NCBI GenBank assembly: GCA_944385645.1
Contig: CALWYA010000043.1
Location: 1 to 10,160 of the forward strand
Direction: 5' to 3'
From: an uncultured Oscillospiraceae bacterium
Lineage (GTDB): Bacteria > Bacillota > Clostridia > Oscillospirales > Oscillospiraceae
DNA length: 10,160 nt
Part shown: piece by piece, positions 5,283 through 10,160 of the stretch
Layout of the letters: every line of letters starts with the position of its first letter
Position numbering within the stretch: position 1 is the first letter of the stretch
The notes under the pieces: generated by a model
What the model saw: the letters and a program-made list of their open reading frames with translations, nothing else
Told to the model about the DNA's origin: nothing
Database searches by the model: none
Position numbers and translations under genes: made by a program

Positions 5283-6422
5283 TCAGGCCTCTCCGCAGGG
5301 CCGGTCCAGCAGGCCGGAATAGGTCCGGCGGAAGTCCCCGAAGGTCCCCTCGTCCAGGGCTGCGCGGATGCGGGCCATGAGGCTGTTGTAGAAATACAGG
5401 TTGTGGAGCACCGCCAGGCGCATATAGAGCATCTCCCCCGCCGTGGCCAGGTGGCGCAGATAGGCCCGGGAGAAGGCGCGGCACACAGGACACTGGCACT
5501 CCGGGTCGATGGGGCCGCCGTCCAGCTTGTACTTCTCGTTCTTGATGTTGATGGTCCCCCGCCAGGTGTACAGCTTGCCGTGGCGGGCGTTTCGGGCGGG
5601 CATGACGCAGTCGAAGAAATCCACCCCCCGGGCCACCCCCTCGATGATGTTGGAGGGGGTGCCCACCCCCATGAGATACCGGGGCTTGTCCGCCGGCATG
5701 TGGGGCTCCACCGCGTCGATGATGTCGTACATCACCTGGGTGGGCTCCCCCACCGCCAGACCGCCGATGGCGTATCCGTCGCAGTCCAGCCGGGCGATCT
5801 CCTCCATGTGGGCCACCCGCAGGTCGGCGTAGGTCCCCCCCTGGTTGATGCCGAAGAGCTGCTGCCCCGGGTTGACGCAGTCGGGCAGCGCGTTCAGCCG
5901 CCGGTGCTCGGCCACGCACCGCTCCAGCCATCGGGCGGTGCGCCGGCAGGACTGCTCCACATACTCGTAGGGGGAGGGGTTGGCCACGCACTCGTCAAAG
6001 GCCATGGCGATGTCGCTGCCCAGGTTGGACTGGATCTGCATGGACTCCTCCGGGCCCATGAAGATGCGCCGGCCGTCGATGTGGGAGGCGAAGGTGACCC
6101 CCGCCTCGGTGATCTTCCGCAGGCCGGACAGGGAGAACACCTGGAACCCCCCGCTGTCGGTGAGCATGGGGCCCTCCCAGCCCATAAACCGGTGCAGGCC
6201 GCCCATGGCCTTCACCACCTGGTCCCCGGGCCGCAGGTGCAGGTGGTAGGTGTTGGACAGCTCCACCTGACAGCCGATCTCCTTCAGGTCCAGGGCGGAC
6301 ACCGCCCCCTTGATGGCCCCCTGGGTGCCCACGTTCATGAACACCGGGGTCTGGACGGTTCCGTGGGGACAGGTGAACACCCCCCGCCGGGCCCGGCTCT
6401 CTGTTTTCAAGACTTCAAACAC
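5283..6422 (-). CDS. tgt: Queuine/preQ1 tRNA-guanine transglycosylase
   Basis: Exchanges guanine-34 in the anticodon wobble position of GUN-anticodon tRNAs for preQ1, the base that QueA then modifies. It has 379 residues, usual for bacterial Tgt. D89 in TDSGGFQVFSL is the general acid/base, D271 in DFFDCVMPARNARHG the nucleophile, and C309, C311, C314 and H340 (CQCPVC...LH) bind zinc. The RNA-binding motif reads MPAR where MPTR is usual. The GTG at 6422 was chosen because AAGGAG (6435-6430) lies seven bases upstream and the protein then begins MFEVLKTESRARRG like its homologues; a TTG at 6458 would add 12 lysine-rich residues without a ribosome binding site. It follows queA by 69 bp, so the two are probably one transcript. 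Confidence 0.96.
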   Translation of the reverse strand: MFEVLKTESRARRGVFTCPHGTVQTPVFMNVGTQGAIKGAVSALDLKEIGCQVELSNTYHLHLRPGDQVVKAMGGLHRFMGWEGPMLTDSGGFQVFSLSGLRKITEAGVTFASHIDGRRIFMGPEESMQIQSNLGSDIAMAFDECVANPSPYEYVEQSCRRTARWLERCVAEHRRLNALPDCVNPGQQLFGINQGGTYADLRVAHMEEIARLDCDGYAIGGLAVGEPTQVMYDIIDAVEPHMPADKPRYLMGVGTPSNIIEGVARGVDFFDCVMPARNARHGKLYTWRGTINIKNEKYKLDGGPIDPECQCPVCRAFSRAYLRHLATAGEMLYMRLAVLHNLYFYNSLMARIRAALDEGTFGDFRRTYSGLLDRPCGEA

Positions 6423-6454
6423 GGAAAAACTCCTTATTTTTAATTTTCTTTTTT

Positions 6455-6468
6455 CCAATTCCCGATTC
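6455..6468. repeat. Tandem heptamer GAATYGG in the queA-tgt spacer
   Basis: On the minus strand two copies of GAATYGG lie head to tail (6468-6455). The same pair in swapped order occurs before xerD (1603-1591), with another GAATTGGG on the plus strand at 1673-1680. Both places are AT-rich spacers in GC-rich DNA. It may be a trace of an interspersed short repeat of this genome. Confidence 0.4.
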
Positions 6469-6491
6469 TAATGGGGCGGGAACTCGACGGA

Positions 6492-7514
6492 TCACGAGAT
6501 GAACATGGCGTCCCCGAAGGAGAAGAAGCGGTAGCGCTCCCGCACCGCCTCCTCATAGGCGGCCAGGACGTGCTCCCGGCCCGCCAGGGCGGACACCAGC
6601 ATGATGAGGGTGGACTGGGGCAGGTGGAAATTGGTCACCAGGGCGTCCATCACCTTGAACTGATAGCCCGGGTAGATGAAGATATTGGTCCAGCCGGACC
6701 GGGCGGACATGGTGCCGTCCTGGGCGGCGAAGGACTCGATGGTGCGGCAGGAGGTGGTGCCCACGCAGATCACCCGGCCGCCCCGCCGCCGGGTGTCATT
6801 GATGACGTCCGCCGTCTCCTGGCTGATCTCACAGTATTCCGAGTGCATCTCGTGGTCGGCGATGTCCTCCGCCTTCACCGGGCGGAAGGTGCCCAGCCCC
6901 ACGTGGAGGGTAACCCAGCACTCCCGCACCCCCATGTCCCGGATGCGGGCCAGCAGCTCCGGGGTGAAATGCAGCCCGGCGGTGGGGGCGGCGGCCGAGC
7001 CCATCACCCGGGAGTAGACGGTCTGATACCGCTCGTTGTCCTGGAGCTCCGCCTTGATATAGGGGGGCAGGGGCATCCGGCCCAGCTGTTCCAGGATCTC
7101 CAGGAAGATCCCCTGGTAGTGGAACTGGACCAGCCGCTTGCCGTCGTCCAGCTCCTCCAGAATGTGGGCGGTGAGCTGGCCGTCCCCGAAGGTCACCTGG
7201 GCCCCGGGGCGCAGCTTGCGCCCGGGTCGGACCAGGCACTCCCATCTCCCCTCCCCCTTGTCGGTGAGCAGGAGCACCTCGCAGGCCCCGCCGGTGGGCC
7301 GGTGGCCGATGAGCCGGGCGGGGAGCACCCGGGAGTCGTTCATCACCAGACAGTCCCCCGGCCGGAGGAAGTCGGGCAGGTCATAGAAGTGGTGGTGGCC
7401 GATCTGGCCGGTCCCCTTGTCCAGGGTCATCAGCCGGGAGGCGTCCCGCCGCTCCAGCGGGGTCTGGGCGATCAGCTCCTCCGGGAGATCGTAGTCAAAA
7501 TCTGAGGTCTTCAA
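6492..7514 (-). CDS. queA: S-adenosylmethionine:tRNA ribosyltransferase-isomerase QueA
   Basis: Transfers and isomerises the ribosyl part of S-adenosylmethionine onto preQ1 in tRNA to give epoxyqueuosine, directly after Tgt in the queuosine pathway. It has 340 residues, full length. Family motifs in order: FDYDLPEELIAQ (6-17), NDSRVLPARL (59-68), RYQTVYS (162-168), GSAAAPTAGLHFT (172-184), HVGLGTFRPV (204-213), GTTSCRTIES (252-261), NFHLPQSTLIMLVSALAG (295-312) and FFSFGDAM at the end. The start is taken as the TTG at 7514, giving MKTSDFDYDLPEEL, with AAGGA about nine bases upstream; the frame stays open upstream but that part reads through a GC hairpin and is not QueA-like. tgt follows on the same strand. 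Confidence 0.95.
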   Translation of the reverse strand: MKTSDFDYDLPEELIAQTPLERRDASRLMTLDKGTGQIGHHHFYDLPDFLRPGDCLVMNDSRVLPARLIGHRPTGGACEVLLLTDKGEGRWECLVRPGRKLRPGAQVTFGDGQLTAHILEELDDGKRLVQFHYQGIFLEILEQLGRMPLPPYIKAELQDNERYQTVYSRVMGSAAAPTAGLHFTPELLARIRDMGVRECWVTLHVGLGTFRPVKAEDIADHEMHSEYCEISQETADVINDTRRRGGRVICVGTTSCRTIESFAAQDGTMSARSGWTNIFIYPGYQFKVMDALVTNFHLPQSTLIMLVSALAGREHVLAAYEEAVRERYRFFSFGDAMFIS

Positions 7515-7549
7515 TGGTACGCATCCTTTTTTATGGAAGTATTCCGGCT

Positions 7550-7598
7550 CCGGCGCTCCGCCTGCCCGCCCTGAACGGGCGGGCAGGCGGAGCGCCGG
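7550..7598 (-). other. 22-bp perfect inverted repeat between spoIID-like gene and queA
   Basis: Arms 7550-7571 and 7577-7598 are perfectly complementary and almost all G+C, with a five-base loop TGAAC. There is no U-tract on either side. It sits 17 bases after the SpoIID-like stop and about 35 bases before the queA start. It may work as a Rho-independent stop without U-run, an mRNA-end protector, or a DNA cruciform; the sequence does not decide. Confidence 0.75.
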
Positions 7599-7614
7599 GG
7601 CGGGCCGAGTTTGC

Positions 7615-9399
7615 TCAGTAGGGTTCGATGTCCACACCGGGATAATAGAAGGTGATGATCTCCTCGAAATCAAAGCCCCGGCTGGCCATGGCGTAGGCGC
7701 CGAACTGGCTCAGGCCGACCTGGTGGCCCCAGCCGCCCCCCTCGAAGATATACTCGCCCCCGGAGACGGTGACGATCCCGCCGCCGGAGGCGCCGGGCGC
7801 GGTCTGCTGTCCCTCCTCCAGGGAGGACACCTGACCGGTGCCGGTGATCACACAGGGCTCCTCGTCCAGGGCGTCCACCTCCCCGGAGCCGGAGATCACA
7901 TAGACGTCCTCCCAGTCCTCCAGGGGGTCCTCCCCGTTGATCAGGTAGCTCCCGTCCCCGGACCGGGCCCGGGCGCCGCCGTCGGGGGTCTCGCCGTTGA
8001 CGGTGAAGCGGATGGAGTTCAGGCCCAGCACCGAGCGGATGGCGCCGCTGCCGCTGGGGCGCAGGGAGTTGGTCTGTCCGTTCTCCCAGTGGATGGTCAC
8101 CCGGATCACGTTGCCCAGGTCGGAGTACTCCAGCTCCAGGTAGTCCACCGAGGTGCTGGTGCCATAGCCCTCGCTGTGGAGCAGGCTGTCCAGCTCCCGG
8201 GCGGAGTAGCGCACCGTCCAGTGGGCCCGGGAATTGATGTCGTCGGCGTAGGACTCATAGGGATCCTCCACCCCGCACAGATAGGGGTGCTCCTCGTCCG
8301 TGTCAGTCCCCCACACATTGGCCGCGTCCTCGCTGGCTCCGCCGAAGCTGGAGGAGTATGGAGTCTCGGCCAGCCGGCCGTCATAGCGGATGACCAGACC
8401 GGCGGTCTCGTCCACCGCCCGCAGGGAGGTCTCGCTGGGGCCGTAGCTCTCCCCGGTGCCCATCCCATAATAGACCTGGCAGTAGTTGGAGTTGCAGATG
8501 TCAAAGCCGTAGCTGTCGTGGGTGTTCAGGTTGCGCAGCACATAGGTGCGGGCGCACATGGCCTGGGCCTTCAGGGCCTCCAGAGGCCAGTTCCGCCCCA
8601 TCTCATAGCAGATGACCCCGTTCACATAGTCCTCCAGCCCCACCACATTGACCACGGTGAGATCGCCGCCGGTGCGCCGGTGGTACTGGAAGCCCCCCCG
8701 GTAGTGATAGCCGGAGAACCAGGTCCGGGTCTCCTCTCCGTCCTCCTGTCCGGGCTGGATGGCCAGCTTGCCGCCCTGGCCCATGTCGTATTGGAACAGA
8801 ATCCGGTCGGTCCCTGTCTCCACCACGCTCATGCCGTAGGAGCTGGTGCCCACCACATCCAGGGCGTAAGAAATGTCCTCATACGCGGCCTCGGCTTCCT
8901 CCTTGGTGGGATAGGCCCCGGCGCGTACCTGATACGCCCCGTCGATCCAGGCCACGAAGCCGTCGTCAAACAGGGCGGCCAGCGCCTCGGCCTCCTCCCG
9001 GTTCAGGCCCTCCTCCACCAGCACGTGGTAGCAGCCCACCGTGACGTCGCCGGACAAATCCTCCCCATAGGTGTACTTGCCCAGGGCGGAGGAGTAGCCG
9101 TAGGTCAGGTTGGTGGTCTTGAGGACCGCCACCTGGGTGGTGCCGTGGTCGGTGCGGGCCAGCTCCACGAAGTTCAGGTCCTCGTCGTAATAACCGAAGC
9201 GATAGCCCTCGCCGCAGCCGTCCTCGTTCTCCAGATGGGCGGCCTCCAGCTCCCCCAGGGAGTTGTGGTAATAGGCGGAGGCCAGACCCACCCGGACGGT
9301 GACCTCCTCTCCCCTGTCGGCGGCGGCCGCCGGAACCAGGGGGAGGGCCAGGCACAACGTCAGGGCGGCGGCCGTGATTTTTGCGAACGCTTTGAACAT
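7615..9399 (-). CDS. spoIID: SpoIID/LytB-domain exported peptidoglycan enzyme
   Basis: A 594-residue exported protein. Residues 1-27 form a signal peptide or anchor ending AAAAD. About 145-190 (VAWIDGAYQVRAGAYPTKEEA) resembles a SPOR peptidoglycan-binding repeat. The SpoIID domain starts near 245: LEDYVNGVICYEMGRNWPLE with the probable catalytic Glu266, equivalent to the essential Glu of SpoIID lytic transglycosylases, then ALKAQAMCARTYVL. H294, C302 and C307 (CNSNYCQ) match the His/Cys zinc site I recall from clostridial SpoIID. An acidic Gly/Ser-rich stretch (about 467-548) separates this core from the C-terminal motif GGGWGHQVGLSQFGA, where Gln replaces the usual Gly after His. SpoIID strips glycan strands during engulfment; at nearly twice the Bacillus length this could instead be a paralogue. 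ATG at 9399, GGAG seven bases upstream. Confidence 0.85.
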   Translation of the reverse strand: MFKAFAKITAAALTLCLALPLVPAAAADRGEEVTVRVGLASAYYHNSLGELEAAHLENEDGCGEGYRFGYYDEDLNFVELARTDHGTTQVAVLKTTNLTYGYSSALGKYTYGEDLSGDVTVGCYHVLVEEGLNREEAEALAALFDDGFVAWIDGAYQVRAGAYPTKEEAEAAYEDISYALDVVGTSSYGMSVVETGTDRILFQYDMGQGGKLAIQPGQEDGEETRTWFSGYHYRGGFQYHRRTGGDLTVVNVVGLEDYVNGVICYEMGRNWPLEALKAQAMCARTYVLRNLNTHDSYGFDICNSNYCQVYYGMGTGESYGPSETSLRAVDETAGLVIRYDGRLAETPYSSSFGGASEDAANVWGTDTDEEHPYLCGVEDPYESYADDINSRAHWTVRYSARELDSLLHSEGYGTSTSVDYLELEYSDLGNVIRVTIHWENGQTNSLRPSGSGAIRSVLGLNSIRFTVNGETPDGGARARSGDGSYLINGEDPLEDWEDVYVISGSGEVDALDEEPCVITGTGQVSSLEEGQQTAPGASGGGIVTVSGGEYIFEGGGWGHQVGLSQFGAYAMASRGFDFEEIITFYYPGVDIEPY

Positions 9400-9440
9400 A
9401 ATCAGGCTCCATTTCCTGTGGATTTCAATGGATCATTCTC

Positions 9441-9469
9441 TTGACACCCGGCGGCAAACATGATAGGAT
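9441..9469 (+). promoter_or_regulatory. Sigma-A promoter of the asd leader
   Basis: Perfect TTGACA (9441-9446), a 17-bp spacer, then TAGGAT (9464-9469), four of six. The predicted transcript would start near 9476, just where the riboswitch begins, and run about 340 bases before the asd start. Confidence 0.82.
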
Positions 9470-9474
9470 AACTG

Positions 9475-9655
9475 CCGGATAGAGGTCGCGGCTTGCAAGA
9501 GTAGGCACGGTCAGGGAGCCGGTTCCCGTCACAGCCATGCCCAAAGGGAGAGCCGCCGAAGGTCCCCTCCCGCCGGCGGGCCGGGGTCCTGGTCGTCTGG
9601 CGAACAGCCAGCCGACTGTCATCAGTTCGGGCTGATGGAGCGCTGTCTGCTTTTG
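9475..9655 (+). promoter_or_regulatory. Lysine riboswitch (L box)
   Basis: The leader matches the lysine aptamer block by block: GATAGAGGTCGCG then GCAAGAGTA (9478-9503), AAAGGGAGAGCCGCCGAAGG (around 9544-9563), CTGGTCGTCTGG and GACTGTCATCAG with a following hairpin (about 9588-9637). GATAG (9478-9482) pairs with CTGTC (9643-9647) to close helix P1. The order and spacing agree with the Bacillus lysC leader as I remember it. Lysine binding should favour the downstream terminator and shut asd off; GCTTTT (9649-9654) can pair with AAAAGC (9723-9728) of the terminator stem as an antiterminator. Confidence 0.93.
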
Positions 9656-9708
9656 TGAATATTCTGCCGGCGCGGCGCACAGCGCGCTTCCTCCGACATT
9701 ATAGTACA

Positions 9709-9745
9709 AAATCAGCCGCTTGAAAAGCCGCTGATTTATTTTTTT
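9709..9745 (+). terminator. Riboswitch-controlled terminator before asd
   Basis: An 8-bp stem AAATCAGC/GCTGATTT (9709-9716 with 9730-9737) continues after one C-C mismatch as GCTT/AAGC with a three-base loop, and is followed by A then seven T (9739-9745). It is a textbook intrinsic terminator in the asd leader and the expression platform of the lysine riboswitch. Confidence 0.9.
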
Positions 9746-9813
9746 CTCCGGCCGCTCATACCGGGGCGTCCGGGGCCATAGGCTACCTTGGAAAAACATG
9801 GAGGTCATCAACG

Positions 9814-10160
9814 ATGAAACAGTATCAAGTGGGCGTCATTGGAGCCACCGGCATGGTGGGCCAGCGCTTCGTCACCCTGCTGGAGAACCACCCCTGGTTC
9901 CATCTGGCCGCTCTGGCCGCCAGCCCCCGCTCGGCGGGCAAGCCCTATGAGGAGGCGGTGAAAAACCGCTGGGCCATGCGCACCCCCATCCCCGAGGAGG
10001 CCCGCGGCATGGTAGTGCTGGACGCCCAGGCCGACCTGGAGAAGATCGCCGGCATGGTGGACTTCGTCTTCTGCGCCGTGGACATGAAGAAGGATGAGAT
10101 CCGCGCCCTGGAGGAGGCCTACGCCAAGGCCGAGTGCCCGGTGGTGTCCAACAACTCCGC
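9814..10160 (+). CDS. asd: Aspartate-semialdehyde dehydrogenase, N-terminal part (cut by window edge)
   Basis: Reduces aspartyl phosphate to aspartate semialdehyde with NADPH, the branch point to lysine/diaminopimelate, threonine and methionine. The first 115 residues are present. MKQYQVGVIGATGMVGQRFV is the N-terminal Rossmann motif GxxGxxG. The following LLENHPWFHLAALAASPRSAGKPYEEAV (residues 22-49 in part) and VDFVFCAVDMKKDEIRALEE, then CPVVSNNSA, fit the archaeal/fungal-type Asd group (TIGR00978-like), also common in Clostridia, rather than the E. coli type. The catalytic Cys lies beyond the window edge. The ATG at 9814 has a perfect GGAGGT (9800-9805) eight bases upstream. Regulation by the lysine riboswitch in the leader supports the assignment. 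It probably leads a lysine-pathway operon (dapA/dapB to the right), which cannot be seen here. Confidence 0.94.
   Translation, partial: MKQYQVGVIGATGMVGQRFVTLLENHPWFHLAALAASPRSAGKPYEEAVKNRWAMRTPIPEEARGMVVLDAQADLEKIAGMVDFVFCAVDMKKDEIRALEEAYAKAECPVVSNNS

Larger units (their letters stand above)
9400..9813. other. Divergent intergenic region spoIID-like / asd
   Basis: These 414 bases separate the minus-strand SpoIID-like gene from plus-strand asd. Nearly all of it belongs to the asd leader: a sigma-A promoter, a lysine riboswitch, a terminator and the asd ribosome binding site. A promoter for the SpoIID-like gene must overlap the first 80 bases, but I see no convincing minus-strand boxes there, in keeping with a possible alternative sigma factor. 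Confidence 0.7.

Noticed and set aside
5172..6443. 423-residue plus-strand open frame opposite tgt
   Set aside because: Tgt is complete on the other strand with all catalytic and zinc residues; this frame has no recognisable feature.
7723..9444. 573-residue plus-strand open frame rich in Gly, Val, His
   Set aside because: Antisense shadow of the SpoIID-like gene; repetitive composition is the mirror of its codon third-position GC bias.
9425..9811. Minus-strand frames of 92 and 128 residues in the asd leader
   Set aside because: They cover the lysine riboswitch and terminator in antisense and show no protein features.

Overview
The window looks like chromosomal DNA from a GC-rich, spore-forming member of the Clostridia, most plausibly Oscillospiraceae (Flavonifractor/Pseudoflavonifractor-like). 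The lineage call rests on a SCIFF peptide with its radical SAM maturase, two sporulation-family proteins (SpoIIM-like and SpoIID-like), a lysine riboswitch, sigma-A type promoters and strong Shine-Dalgarno sites. No tRNA, rRNA, CRISPR array, insertion sequence or phage gene was seen. The many long plus-strand ORFs are GC-rich shadows of minus-strand genes.

Layout. Ten genes lie on the minus strand and one on the plus strand. In minus-strand transcription order they are: a SpoIID/LytB-domain protein (9399-7615); queA (7514-6492) and tgt (6422-5283) for queuosine tRNA modification; yajC (5169-4789) of the Sec translocon; a small TIGR04086-type membrane protein (4731-4312); the 46-residue SCIFF precursor scfA (4249-4109); its maturase scfB (4003-2573); a perfect-palindrome terminator; a SpoIIM-like membrane protein (2287-1685); xerD (1566-685) and its terminator; and the 5' part of ddl (455 to the left edge). 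At the right edge asd starts on the plus strand (9814 onward) behind a lysine riboswitch.

How the genes work together. queA-tgt-yajC-TIGR04086-scfA-scfB is the characteristic clostridial neighbourhood of the ranthipeptide SCIFF. Within it, yajC and scfA each have a near-consensus sigma-A promoter. A hairpin overlaps the ribosome binding site of the TIGR04086 gene, and two hairpins separate scfA from scfB; together these would let the peptide be made in excess of its enzyme. SpoIIM followed by XerD is an order also known from Bacillus. asd feeds lysine and diaminopimelate synthesis and its leader reads lysine. ddl makes D-Ala-D-Ala for peptidoglycan, so the two edge genes both touch cell-wall precursor supply.

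Less expected items are a dif-like 28-bp site with a perfect match to the Bacillus XerD arm (2450-2477), helically phased A-tracts just upstream of the spoIIM promoter, a three-way-junction-like inverted repeat between spoIIM and xerD, a 22-bp perfect hairpin before queA, a Cys-rich CxxCxxCxxC tail on the SCIFF maturase, and frequent non-ATG starts (spoIIM, xerD, tgt, queA) chosen from their ribosome binding sites. I see no wholly new system. The best candidates for undescribed biology are the regulatory structures around scfA and the dif-like site.
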